DNA of 64,000 nt from Sabellastarte sp. h YS-2021 (lineage: Eukaryota; Annelida; Polychaeta; Sabellida; Sabellidae): assembly GCA_964017235.1 (NCBI GenBank), contig OZ024927.1, positions 47,807,293 to 47,871,292 on the forward strand. The letters are read 5' to 3'. Positions 46,665 through 58,365 of the stretch are shown here, piece after piece. Position 1 is the stretch's first letter, and each line of letters opens with the position of its first letter. A program made the position numbers and the translations under genes. A model generated the notes under the pieces. That model saw nothing but the letters and a program-made list of their open reading frames with translations, had not been told where the DNA came from and ran no database searches.

Positions 46665-48645
46665 TTACAGAGCTCTTGTTAATGAAAACGGTGACTACCC
46701 TAAAAAACTATGGCAAGTTCTGCGTTCTGCCTTACACCGTACCCCTGACAAGGTTCTTCCATGAAATAGTTCACAAAAAAAATTGGCTGAACAGTTTGCC
46801 GCTTTTTTCACCAATAAGATTGCTAAAATCCGAGAGTCTTTTTCCAGTTCTTCATCTTTTTCCCTGCCATCTCCAGTGAATCCGCCAGGACTTGTCAAAT
46901 TTGATGATGTCTCACCTGACGATATTGCGAAGGTAATAAAAAATTCACCTACAAAATCCTGTCTCCTGGATCCTTGGCCCACTTTCCTAGTTAAGGATTG
47001 CCTTGATATACTGCTTCCTTCTATCACAAAACTTGTGAATTGTTCTTTGTTGGAAGGTGCTGTCCCAGATGGCTTCAAAAGTGTTGTTGTCACTCCACTG
47101 ATAAAGAAATCTTCTTTATCAAAGGATGAACTAAAAACTATCGCCCTGTGTCTGGGTTGAGTTTTATCTCAAAACTCGTGGAACGTGTAGTTGCCTCACA
47201 ACTGAGTAGACATGTCTCTCTCCATGGGTTGGAAAACAAGTATCAATCTGCCTATAGACGTGGCCATTCAACTGAAACAGCTCTTTTGTCTATAAAGAAT
47301 CAGATTCACCTATCTCTAGCCAGAGGTGAGGCCACAGCTGTGGTGTGGCTTGATCAATCTGCAGCGTTTGACACCATTGATCATGACAAACTCCTTGATT
47401 GCTTAAGAAAATGGTTCGGTGTCGGGGGTAGATGCCTTGACTGGTTCAAATCATACCTTTCTGATCGTACCCAATGCCTCAAGATTGGTTCTGTTCTGTC
47501 TGAGGCTAGAAAGCTTAAGTTTGGTGTGCCACAAGGTTCAGTTCTTGGTCCTATTCTTTTTTCGTTGTATACCACACCTTTGAGCAATGTAATCTCTAAA
47601 CATCCAGATGTCAAATTTCACTTTTATGCAGATGACACAGCTATTTATTCACCTCAAACACAAAAATGCAAAAATTGCCTTCGATCGGCTAGGAAAGTGC
47701 CTCGAAGATGTCAAACTATGGCTGTGTGCAAATAAACTAAAGCTGAATGCTGATAAGACCGACTGTATTATATTTGGCGCCAAGTCTCAACAAGAAAAGT
47801 TAAACCCATTCTTTCCAGTAAATATATTGGGTGAATCACTGATACCTTCAGATGCCGTTAAGAATTTGGGCGTCTGGTTTGACTCAGACTTTTCCTTCAC
47901 CAAACATGTTAAAAATGTATGTAAACTATGTTTCATTCAGATGAGGGATCTTAGACAAATTCGACAGTACTTGACTCATGATGCTGCTCTTACGGCTGCA
48001 AACGCACTTGTGGGCAGTAGGCTTGATTACTGTAACTCCTTGTTTAGGGGTCTATCTGTTGCTAACCTACGCAAGCTACAATGCATTCAAAACAGTCTGG
48101 CCAGAATTGTTTGCAGAACCACATGTTTTTCTCACACCACTCCACTAAGAAAAGCCCTTCATTGGCTACCCATAAGGCACCATTGCATCTTCAAGACTGC
48201 CTTGTTGGTATATAAATACCTACATACTAACCAAAATATTTCAGCCCATTTCTCAAAGTTAGACAATGTGCCTATAATACTTGGTTGAGTCAATCAGATG
48301 GTATAATTCTACATGTTCCTCAATACCAACCATCTATTTACAAATCTACAAAGCAGTTTGGTCTAAGCTTTGCATATGATGCTCCGAAAATATGGAATGA
48401 ACTCCCTGATGATGTACGATCTGCCACTTCTATTGTTTCCTTCAGAAAAAGACTTAAGGCATACCTATTCTGCCAAGCTTATCCTCCTTAGTATTTTCCA
48501 CCTCATATGGCGTTCTCCGTGATGTCGACCATAGCTATGGATAAGGACAATGATTTTTGTAACTATGCTTATGATGTTGCGCCTTAGAGTCTGTCACTTA
48601 GGCAGAGATTAAGCGCTATAAAAGTTGAATTGAATTGAATTGAAT
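46665..48645 (+). mobile_element. LINE ORF2 copy (CR1/L2-like), 2 kb
   Basis: Longest LINE in the window. Frames from 46,783 to 48,491 cover the pre-RT region (FTNKIAKIRESF, IKNSPTKSCLLDPWPTFLVK), RT palm (YRRGHSTETALLS, DQSAAFDTIDHDKLL, FGVPQGSVLGPILFSLYTTP, catalytic FYADDTAIY), thumb (SRLDYCNSLFRGLS, LHWLPIRHH) and the ending FRKRLKAYLFCQAYPP. The endonuclease is missing and shifts near 47,150, 47,690 and 48,285 break the frame. The 3' tail is TTGAATTGAATTGAATTGAA. It is inserted in the intron of remnant D; the D' copy lacks it. Confidence 0.88.
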
Positions 48646-48944
48646 ATCTCTGAGACAGTCTTGTCTTTAACTGAAAAGTTTATAGCTTAATTATACCAAC
48701 TATATTAACTCGTTCAAAAAGAACATCTAAGACAATACTGGATTATGTTTGAAATGTTGTGATTCTGTAGTGGGTAACATTGACACATATTGATAATTTA
48801 AACAAGAAAGGAGACCCCAATAATTTTTCACTCAAACTGATATTAAGGTCAATGAATGCTTTGTGAAACAGTATCACTTTGTCCATGATTCAAGTCAAAT
48901 CTTGTTTGAGAGAAACAGATTACCAACCTTTGCTGTTGGTCATC

Positions 48945-50765
48945 TCATAAGTAACTATATCAGGCATGTCTTTCAATAATAACGGAATTAAGAGATCGCT
49001 GAGTTGTATAAGTACCTGGCATTTATGACTTCTGAAAGAGTTTATATATGCACGTCAAAGGTATCCTTTCATTGGCTGCAGTTATTATATAGATTATGTT
49101 AACTTAATGGTCTATGAAGCATGAAGGGTCAAAGAGCCATTAAGTTGACATAATGGAAGTGCTATGAGGCAGTTATCTATTATAAAACCTTTGAATTGTA
49201 ACCAATTAATTAATTGAATTATTTGACACCTTACTAAATAGTCAACCTATGCAATTTTTGCAAGGTTTGCTTCGATGTGAATATTATACGTGGCTTTCAC
49301 TATATTAGTTCTGTGATATTTTTTAATGTCAATACACAATCAATATTGTTTCACCATGTGTATCACTGGTTTTCCTTATCGGGAAAATAAATTCAATTTT
49401 GGATAGAACTTGAAAATCGTGATTACAATCTTAACCACAAACTTTAACCATAGAGAGTTACTGAATTACTGAACTGGACATGGTGTTACACCTTACAGTC
49501 TGTTTTAAAAACAAAATTCATTTCCACCACAAATACTGTATCATGTCAGTATATAACAAAATGTAACGAGATTGATTAAAATTCATGTTTTGAATTTAAA
49601 AATTTTAAATTTAAATCAAATCTAAATCCAGTACCAGTGCATATCAGCACTACATTATAGCACTACGTTTTGTTTTTCCATTTTACTTCAGTAAAAAAAA
49701 AATATTCTTTTATGTGGCATAATTTGGATTGTAAATTAATAACAATGTACATTCTGAACCAATAAAACCATTTCTTTTAATATAGTACTCTGGGACAGAA
49801 TTTAACAATGCACACTGTTAGCCATCAAAACCCCTCTCTTTTATGAATCACTATTCATCACAACACATGATTTTAATTGAGACCTGATCCTGGGTATGTT
49901 TGAAAGGGTAGCTACTCTTGCAATTAAATACAGAGGGTTAGTGTAAAGTCATATTGTAAAGAAAATCCAAAGACTTAAAAAATGCCCAGCTTTATAGCTT
50001 AAATTACTTGTTTTTTTATTTGTCAGCAGGTATTTTTTCCAGGTAGTATTTTTATGAGAAATTTTCCATGCACCCTGAATTTTATGCAGAATTCAAAACA
50101 CTATAAATGTACCCACTGAACTAATTAATATAAACAATTGTGAAGACAATTCAATATTGAATGCATTGTGCTAAAGATGACTGGCAAACACAATTTTATT
50201 CTTGGTAGACTGGTCACTGAACTAAACCACATTTCACTGTTAGAAAATAATGTACTATTAACTCTCCATTATGCAAAAATAATGAAGAGTTGACACAGTA
50301 GGGGGGTCACCGGCCTGGGTTTTATAAAAGAGTTAATGATTAACTTACTGACATTTCGGTTGAATCGTAGACCTAGTTGACACCTATCCTTGCTAGAATT
50401 CATGCTACAACTAAACAGGTTTGTTTAGTTTTTGGCTGCAGTGCAGTCCACTTTGTGTATGGCAAAACGCCATTGTGTTGGAATTTTTATTTGGGTGGGA
50501 TGTTTTTAGTACAATCCCACAGAACTCCGAATGTGTTTTGTCTTCAAGACTGCTTGTTTGAAGTGCTTGAAATGCCTTGCACGATTATTCACATGTTGTA
50601 ATAAAATACACATGCTGGAGGTGAGGGATGGATATTCAGAGTGGATCGAACCTCAATGTTTACTACCCAGATACTAGGGTCTTTTCAGAGCCATAAGGAC
50701 CAGCCGAAAGCAAATACAAACAGATATGACCATAAAGAAAGGTGTGAGTCAGGCATTACATAGCT
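48945..50765 (+). repeat. Duplicated block upstream of remnant D
   Basis: The uninterrupted copy of the block at 34,760-37,620; its central part also occurs inverted at 31,790-33,240. A near-palindrome lies at about 49,089-49,193 and a hairpin at 50,260-50,291 (AACTCTCCATTAT...AATAATGAAGAGTT). TTATAAAACC just inside the first and GGTTTTATAA just beyond the second face each other, like ends of a mobile unit about 1.15 kb long. No coding frame is convincing. Confidence 0.65.
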
Positions 50766-51279
50766 ACACAGGGTTATGGTTGGTAATGGTTAAGACAGAG
50801 GTTAATATGAAAATTTGCCTGTTTTGATGAAGGTCTCTTGAATTGCACCTTCATCAATATCTATGAACAGTCATACCCCAAGGGGTCCTCAAACAAGTCT
50901 TCGACCAGGTTTATGATCTAATCTTGCTACAATCATCAAATGACAAGAACACTTTTTTTCAGTTTGAATCTGGAACGAACAGACGTTCATTTTAACACAA
51001 AAAATGTCTGGGAAAGGGGTAGCATAGGAAAGAACAGACTGCTTTACATAAAAGTCTCATAATTCTCTCATATCCACAAGACAAAAAAAAATGACTTTGT
51101 GACCGTTACACAATTTCCATCAAAACTGGTCCAGTAAGTACAATAATTTTTTTGTGTCTGACATTGCTTATGCAACAATTTATTGTGCCATTTACTCATT
51201 CCGTGATTCTGCTCGAGTTACTCTACAGGTCTATTTAGTGCTATTATTTCTTGACAGAAAAAAAATTTTTTTTTCTAGT
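50766..51279. other. Unassigned DNA
   Basis: Not shared with the 37.6 kb segment; start of the inserted or expanded stretch that runs to about 57,060. No gene seen. Confidence 0.4.
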
Positions 51280-51365
51280 TTAGCAATTTGATTCTATTCT
51301 ATTTTGGACCTTTATAGTGCTTAATCTCAGCTCAAAGCAGACTCTAAGGCACAACACCAGAGACC
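51280..51365 (-). mobile_element. LINE 3' UTR stub
   Basis: The minus strand reads GTTGTGCCTTAGAGTCTGCT and GATTAAGCACTATAAAGGTC followed by an AATAGAATAGAAT tail, matching the 3' UTR of the LINE at 48,575-48,640. Extreme 5' truncation. Confidence 0.7.
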
Positions 51366-52552
51366 AGATTCATTCGCAACAAGGTCAAGGTTTAAAGAAG
51401 GCCTTAACCTGTATCCTTAGTAAAGGCAATAGATAAGTGTCTTACAGTTTGCAACAACCTGAGAAAGCTTATTATTGTATTTTGTTGACTTTTGACATTT
51501 CATTTTATGGAAAACCAGTTGCTAAGTCGTCGAATGTCAAAACATTGTCGGCAAGTTTAAAAATGACAGAATCACTGACAGTTCTTTTTTCCTGCCAACC
51601 ACATCATGACCCAGTGTAGATGGACTCATATTATGATGGATATGAGCAGGGTGGCTTGTATATGTTAGAACAAAACAGTGAAAGATTTTGCTTTTAATCT
51701 TTTAATGTATACTATGATATCCCATTTATTCTAGGATATTCTAGTTATCTGATAAAATTCACTTTAAAAACTTTATATTTTCTATATATATATTTATTGT
51801 CACTGTTTTCGAAAAAAATATATAGATAGCACCTCGTGCTTTGAGTAATGCAAGTCTAACAAGCGGATGAGTTACAAAAATCAAGAAAGAATTATCACAT
51901 ATGGTAAAATCACTAGTATATTAAAACACTAAAATGCAATAAAATGTATAAAATAAGAGTTAAGATGACACAAATGTAAAATCAAAGTTAAGTCATTCCT
52001 TTTGTTGAGGCTCCAGCATCCCAGAACAAGACTCGTATTAATCAAAGCACTAATCCTGGATTATGTCCTGCCAAAAACTCAATCGGTGTGACTCTGATAA
52101 CACAACAAGTAACTTGGATGCCAACACTTAAAAATTCGATATTGACGAGCAGCCATAATAAATCCTAATAGTTAAAAATCCATTTGTATAAAATGGAGTC
52201 TTGCCCCTTTGACTTCTCAATTTTGAATGAAGTTTAAATCAATTTTGGCACCAGATCTAAATGGCAATATACCAATACCCAAATCGAAGGTCAATTTTCA
52301 CTGGAAGCACTGAATAAGGTGGGGCTTGATGCTCCACCCTCCAATGTTTCCTTTGCTGTTTTTGCATAACCAAGTAAACAATTGCAAATCAACAATTCAG
52401 TTATTTTCTTTAGCTTATCTTAGATCTATGGTTCATTAATCTATTATCTATTTTGGTTAAAATTTCCTTGACATATATTGATGCTTGATGCTCCACCCTC
52501 CAAAGTTTCCTTTGCTGTTTTTGCCTAACTAAGTAAACAATTGCAAATCAAT
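51366..52552. other. Unassigned AT-rich DNA
   Basis: No gene supported. The phrase ATGCTCCACCCTCCAA.GTTTCCTTTGCTG with following sequence occurs twice, near 52,328 and 52,488, a short local duplication. Confidence 0.45.
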
Positions 52553-52786
52553 TTATTTATTTATTTGGGGTTTTACATCGCTTTCAACACTGTACAGGTC
52601 ATATCACGATGGGTGGTTGGAAGGGCAGAGGAAACCAGTACATACAGTTCATCAGGGTTTTGTACTGTAAATTGCCCAACGGCAAGCAACTACCAGCTTT
52701 CCCACTTGAGGCCGTGCCGGGAACCAAACCCCTTTCTCAGAGGTGGGAGGTGAGAGTGTTACCACTCTGCCACTGTGGTCCTGACA
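52553..52786 (-). repeat. tRNA-derived SINE, family 1
   Basis: Same body as the 35.0 kb copy (CTGGTAGTTGCTTGCCGTTG, TACTGGTTTCCTCTGCCC, GCGATGTAAAACCCCAAATA). The head is degenerate (box B reads GGTTTGGTTCCC). It lies directly 5' of the DIRS copy. Confidence 0.8.
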
Positions 52787-52840
52787 AGCGACTTAGACAA
52801 CAGGTAGACTTAAAAGAATCAGGCAAGTCCAAGTCTAAGA

Positions 52841-53379
52841 GTGGGGAACGAAATTGTCTGGGTCAAGAGACAGGTTCCCTGGCCCAAGAACTTTGTTTTA
52901 GGTGGCAATAACAAGAGAAGAATGTCTGGTGATGCATTAAATTGGTGTCAGTGGGTAGTTGGGTTTGCAACCATCCAACGGAGGAGCAAAATTTACATAC
53001 AAAAAATGCAATGCTTCAATATCTAAGCGAAATTATGGAGGATGCTAATGATTTTGGCTGGCAATCAGCAAAGGCCTCTCATGCTGTGTTATTGTGCTAG
53101 ATGGAGGATGGGAAGGTTGAGTGGCATGAAACCCATAAATTAGATATCATCAGAAGGGCACATGTACAGGAGTTAAATTCAAAATCAACCAAATTTTATG
53201 CAAAACCAACCACTGTCTGTCGCTTTCATCAGAAGGGGTTATGCCATAATCAGAGGAACCATGAAACTTGGGGAACCTTCTTCAAACATATTTGTGCAAC
53301 ATGTTTCACTATGGTGAAGGAAAAAAGGTGCATGGCTAAAGACCGCAACATATCCTCCAGAGTTTCAAGAAACGAGTAG
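52841..53379 (+). pseudogene. DIRS gag-like protein remnant (copy 3)
   Basis: Frames contain VPWPKNFVLGGNNKRRMSGD and NWCQWVVGFATI, matching 14,016-14,200 of copy 2, then after a stop at 53,098 MEDGKVEWHETHKLDIIRRA and the zinc-binding CRFHQKGLCHNQRNHE..HICATC. Frame breaks at about 52,980-53,100. Confidence 0.7.
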
Positions 53380-54192
53380 TGCACTGCCAAAGTACAGTGC
53401 CAAAGTGTAATGAAAATGTAAATAGTAAAGAATTGTCCTGTATAATGTATTATGCCAGTAGAGTGTTGTACATACAAAAAAGACTTTATAATGGTAGAAG
53501 TAATAACTGTAAAGCTGACTGGACAAGGTTCATTAGAAGGTCAAATGTAGAAGTCGTCGGTTTGAATCTGACCAAAGTAAAGGTTGATCCTCGCCAGGTT
53601 AGCAAAAACACTGTAAATAGTCTGGTAAATACATTAAATACATGTCAGGCTGTACAGATGAGAAAACCTACCTTGATAGGTCAGATGGAAGGTGTGTCAA
53701 TATTCAAATTCAAGGAAGCCAAATCCTTCCAAAAAATATCCACGTAATTCAGTTCAGAATTTTGGGTCCCACTTTACAACAGGTTTGAATCTATCAATTT
53801 GTTGGATGATTCGGATTTGGGTAGTGATGCAAATGCTATGTTAGTCCCAACTAAAGCACAACTTAAACACACGGTGTGTCAGTACCCAGCATCAGTACAC
53901 AGTGCAAAAAGACCCCCAGTGACAAAGTACTTTGTAAATCGTCAGCTGATACTATTTTGTACAGAGTCCAAAGTCCAAATAAGGAACAGGACAAATGTCA
54001 AAAACCTGTCAAATTTAGCTCAAACGTATTTTTGCCAAATGATAAATATGAATTGGTGATGCAGGTTAGAAATAAGAACAAAGATAGATTACAACTGGAG
54101 AAATCAGACCCTACATATAAAAATGGGCAGAACAGAATCCTAACTAGTATAGGTTCATCCCTTTAGGTCTTCTGGTCTTACCGGAATTAAAT

Positions 54193-55420
54193 ATGAAAAA
54201 TTTCAGGGGCACGGATCCGATTAAATTATACGACATAGCAAGGAATCAAGATACATTTAACTTCAAGTCAAGTGCAAGTCAAGTCGAAATTGGTTCCAGA
54301 TATTTTAGAAAAAAAATTTTAGATGGGTGTTGGGATAAACAGTTGTTATATCTTATCAGATACAGATTTTCTTTAAACTTTGACAGGAATTCTAAATTGG
54401 GTCAAAACACCAAAAAATCAGATCGACTTTAATGTTCTCACAAGATGTCGGGGATACCATAAATAAAGAAGAAATTGAATTTGGAGTTATTGTTGGACCT
54501 TTTAATCATCCACCTTTTAGCAAATTTCACACTTTCCCATTTATGGCAAGGGAGAAGCCAGGTGGTCCCCATAGGCGGGTCACCATGGACCTCAGTTTTC
54601 CACATGGTTTGGCAGTAAATTCTAACATTATCAAAGACTCATAGCTAGGCACTGAATTTGTGTTAACCCTTCCTTCTATAGATCAGATTACAAAGTTAAA
54701 ATTTATATAAACCGAGCTTTCAGACATGTCAAAATTGATCCTAGGGATTATTTCTTACTTGGACTAAGGCATAAAAATTACTGCTTCAATACATGTCTAA
54801 CCTGGCAAGGCAAAACAAAATGTAGTAAGAAAGACCTTCAATCCCTCTTGGGCTCGCTTTTATATATATCTAAGTGTGTCAGAAGCTCAAGATTTTTCTT
54901 AAACAGAATGCTAGACACCTTAAGGGCTCATTTTTGCACGGAAGAAATTAATTTGAATGATAATTTTCATAGAGACCTAAATTGGTTCATAAAATTTTTG
55001 CCAGCTTTCAATGGCACAGCCTTCTTTAATCATTCACCAATCCAAATGACAATTGAATTAGATGCCTGCTTGATGGGATTGGGTGCAATCTGCAAGAATC
55101 AAGTATATACTATAAAAAATCCAAAATTTTTTGAAAATTGCACCGTAGTTTATTTAGAAATGCTCCACATTCTGGTAGCGTTATGCATTTGGGCTAGTCA
55201 GTGGGCAGCCAAAAATATACTACTTAAATGTGACAATCAGGCAGTGGTCTGAGTACTCAACTCAGACTATACTCAACACCTGACCTTGACAGCCATGGCC
55301 AGGGATATTAACATGATTTGGGCTGTACACAATAAAGAGTTGCAGGTTATACATATATTGGGTTCGAACAATAAGATAACAGATTTGCTGTCAAGATGGC
55401 AAGATATGCTGTCAAGATAT
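54193..55420 (+). pseudogene. DIRS RT and RNase H remnant (copy 3)
   Basis: Finger pieces: CWDKQLLYLIRYRFSLNFDR, EIEFGVIVGPFNHPPF and FMAREKPGGPHRRVTMDLSF. Then HVKIDPRDYFLLGLRHKNYC, after which the catalytic palm is missing. Thumb and RNase H: LLGSLLYISKCVRSSRFFLN, IELDACLMGLGAI (first Asp), YLEMLHILVAL (Glu), LLKCDNQAVV (Asp) and after a stop VIHILGSNNKITDLLSRW. Inactive. Confidence 0.8.
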
Positions 55421-55510
55421 CAAAAATCCATTTTGGTTGAATATACCAGATAATATTCTTAATTTGGATTTGTCTTTCTAAATTTAGGTCTTCCCCAAAC
55501 AGCCAGGCAT

Positions 55511-55970
55511 TTGGCTCTGAAAGAGACTACAAGAGCACACCATGCCTTCAGACCAGCCACACAGGCCTCCTACCTCAGGAAATTCCATCTTTTTGTAGCC
55601 TATTGCTGCTTAATTAACATACAGTTAAATGATGTAACACCACTGGTTGCTTTCTCATTTTGGGAATTTCTGACAGAAAATGGAGTCTCCAATACATCTA
55701 TTCCTAATTACATTCAGCAGTCAAAGCCAATCTGGCATTATACAGCCTGTCCATGTCACCTTTTTGGATCAAAGAGTTGCATATTTTCAATGTTCATTGA
55801 CCGTCAAAAAGCCATTCTCACCAATCAATCTGTCTATTCAAAACATCCAGAATCATGGCACCTGGACATCTCACAGTGTTTAGAGGTATATTGTACAAGA
55901 TCATAATGCCTCTGAGGAAGTGGGTGATTTCTCCGAAAGATTATCTGCCCCACAACGCGTCTAATTTCTA
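55511..55970 (+). pseudogene. DIRS tyrosine recombinase remnant (copy 3)
   Basis: The N-terminal domain reads HHAFRPATQASYLRKFHLFV and VAFSFWEFLTENGVSNTSI. The central catalytic part is deleted and the reading jumps to IQNIQNHGTWTSHSV (55,840-55,883), the second His block just before the catalytic Tyr, in another frame. Confidence 0.75.
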
Positions 55971-55990
55971 GTTGGGGCTTGGTGGAGGAT

Positions 55991-56849
55991 GGGCATCTAC
56001 CTCAAATTTGTACACTTTCATATATTTTAATTTAAAATCATGTTTAAAGGTCACCTTTACATTTGGCAATAAGTAAGATGAAGCTTATTCGCAATTTAAG
56101 GCCACCCTAACTCTGTTTAGAACTTTGAAATATGGACCATAATATTGTCATTTTCTTAACATATAGTAAGTAAGTAGTTTTAAAGTTTAATAACCTTAAC
56201 TTATCTACAGGGGGCTTTATACTTAGCTTCTTCAGAAATTTAAGGTGACCTTAAATATGCCTGCTGTAGTATTGAAGCAGAAAATAATAATAAAAAATTT
56301 TATCCTATTTCTGCTTGTCATTCTTGTTCAAATCGTACTGAAATCGTAGTGGCACTGAACAGTGATACATGCACATTCATTCGGAGGCCTCTGCTTGGTA
56401 GCAGAAATCTCGAAAAACAGAATAAATTAACCAATGCAAATTTAATGAGGACAAGAAATGTGTACAATGCTCTTGTTAATAAAATCTTATGTAGAAAAAT
56501 GTGGGAGAGAAAGCCACTTAACAATGACAAAAGAAGATTGGGGGAAGGTGCACATAGTGAACGCCAAAAAGCAGAGCAAGAAAGTTGCCGAAATTAAATA
56601 TTAAGTCTTACTTGACTTTCTGTCATGTGAACAGAAAGTTAATACATTGAATAAAATGTGCCTTTTATGTGTCTATTGTAACATGGCTGAAATTATTTCT
56701 CATATGTTTCATGAACTTCATGAGTTTCTAACACTTTGGTTCTCTGTTTGCCATTGTTTGCCAAGTTAAATGTAATGTTGAAACAAGTGATAGACTGATG
56801 CTCATATATGACAGATAATAAACATTTTTGTATGTCTGTTAAAGCCAAA
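55991..56849. other. DIRS 3' flank and unassigned DNA
   Basis: Up to about 56,260 it resembles the 3' flank of the other plus-strand DIRS copy. A plus-strand frame at 56,349-56,597 is open but matches nothing I know. Confidence 0.4.
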
Positions 56850-56995
56850 GTTGGGGTTTTACATCCCGTCCAACAGCCAGGGTCATATTGGGACAGGTCC
56901 TCAGCATTGCCATTTATGGAACTCGAATCCACAGAGGTGACAGCCTGTATTTAGATGCCAAATTTACCAACCACTAGCTAGGCCACCAAAGGCCT
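56850..56995 (-). repeat. SINE family 2
   Basis: The minus strand starts CTTTGGTGGCCTAGCTAGTG (box A like), includes GTGGATTCGAGTTCC (degenerate box B) and ends GGGATGTAAAACCCCAAC. Same family as the intron 1 SINEs of copies A and B. Confidence 0.7.
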
Positions 56996-57059
56996 CTTTT
57001 TGTATGGCAGTGACAGCTTACAACATTTTTTGTGTACTGAGATCAAATTCTTAGGAAAA

Positions 57060-58365
57060 CTCTACCTTTAAACATAGCAATCTAAAACGGAGATAAAACA
57101 GCATTTAAATTGTTAAAGGGAAGTTTGCAACACTGTTTTACTGGTAACGTTTAATTTATATTCTGGATTGATTATGCATGAATGTAGTACTTCATAATAA
57201 AGAGAGTCATTTCCCAGAGTGCTCAGTATTTCATCTTCTGTAACACAAGCACATTATATATTAATGTAGACTATCATGTAAATTTCATATAGAAGTACAA
57301 TATTTCTGGCAATTATAAATTAAATATGTGAAGTCTTCTGTCATATGTGTATGACCACTTGTACTGCACCCGACAAATGGTTTATACCCTTGCCCTCGTG
57401 CGTCATTTGCTCTGAAAGGGTAAATAAACTTTACTGGGTGTCGGGGAAAGAAATATGTGGTCACTAATGCCCCTTTCAGGGAGTATGTATTTTCATTACA
57501 CACAATGATATATGTGACTATAATAGGAATATGCTTGAATGGCAGCCAAATAATCAGAGATCATATAGATTGTTTTCTGGATACTGTTGCATACCTTTTG
57601 GCCAGAAACTAACAGCATCCTGATATGAGGAATGATGTGGTGCTGCATTGCAGGCTCCCAACAAGCAGGCAAGCCATGTTACAGAGGATTAATTATAGAA
57701 ACCCCATAGATTTAATGTGTCATCACAGTTTAAGTTGAAAGTTTAATAATATATTCAAAATTGATTGGTAGTGATTTTATTTTATTAATTGGTATAAAAT
57801 TTCTACAAATGGACATACTTCTTCCTTTTTGGTCCCATTAACAATGACATAAAACTTAAAATGAGAAAAAATCAAACACAAGAAATATCAAGTGACATAA
57901 AATCTGGGCAAAACCAGCGGAGGAAAAAGGTATTACTGAATGTATATGATGCAAATGTAACCATGAGCATCCTCTTGACATGCCTTTTTAAAAGATGTTT
58001 GTGTGGATCCAGAGGTCACTTGTATCGATTTATTGATGAAATAATGCAAAAAGATGAGATACAGTTTAATGTGGAGGTATATTGGCTCACCCAAAGGAGA
58101 AGTGTTAGTCCCATTAAAACATAACAGTGTCCAGACTTTCCTTAAAATAACTAAACTCCACCGACTTTTGCAGATAAACAATGTTGCTGTTTATGTTATT
58201 TTGTTATCATTTTTCCATGCTAATTATACAAAGAAGTACTAGTACAGTCTTTATAATTTTGTCTTATGAATATATCTGTAAGTCAAAACAAATCATCATG
58301 TGCTATCACAAAACAAAACATTTTCAGATTACAATGCTGTGTACATCCCATATCTTGGTGTCAAC
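57060..58365. repeat. 3' flank of copy C shared with copy B
   Basis: Counterpart of 37,640-38,354, in two matching parts (57,060-57,160 and 57,850-58,365) separated by unrelated DNA. A plus-strand frame (57,861-58,124, 87 residues) crosses the best conserved stretch; its end, EVYWLT, vaguely resembles a hAT transposase block, but the frame is not kept in the copy B version. Confidence 0.6.

Larger units (their letters stand above)
45820..48943 (-). pseudogene. BHMT-like remnant D, split by two insertions
   Basis: The first coding exon survives at 48,928-48,943 (ATG ACC AAC AGC AAA G plus GT donor). The last exon survives as 46,585-46,619 and 45,820-46,042, separated by a 542-nt palindromic element inserted in the middle of it. 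A LINE (about 46,665-48,645) sits in the former intron. Small indels (for example TTAGGAAATTC where copy A has the TGTTGTGG of the CC zinc ligands) add to the damage: the paired cysteines of the zinc site are lost. Exons 2-6 are absent, as in D'. Confidence 0.8.
52795..55990 (+). mobile_element. Internally deleted DIRS-type retrotransposon (copy 3)
   Basis: Same family and order as the copy at 13.6-17.0 kb: gag-like part with Cys/His block (52,841-53,379), linker (53,379-54,170), reverse transcriptase finger part (54,193-54,760), thumb plus RNase H (54,848-55,420) and tyrosine recombinase (55,511-55,970). The RT palm with the Y-x-DD motif is missing between about 54,800 and 54,815, and the middle of the recombinase is missing. 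Many stops. Compared with the other copy a different part was lost. Confidence 0.85.
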
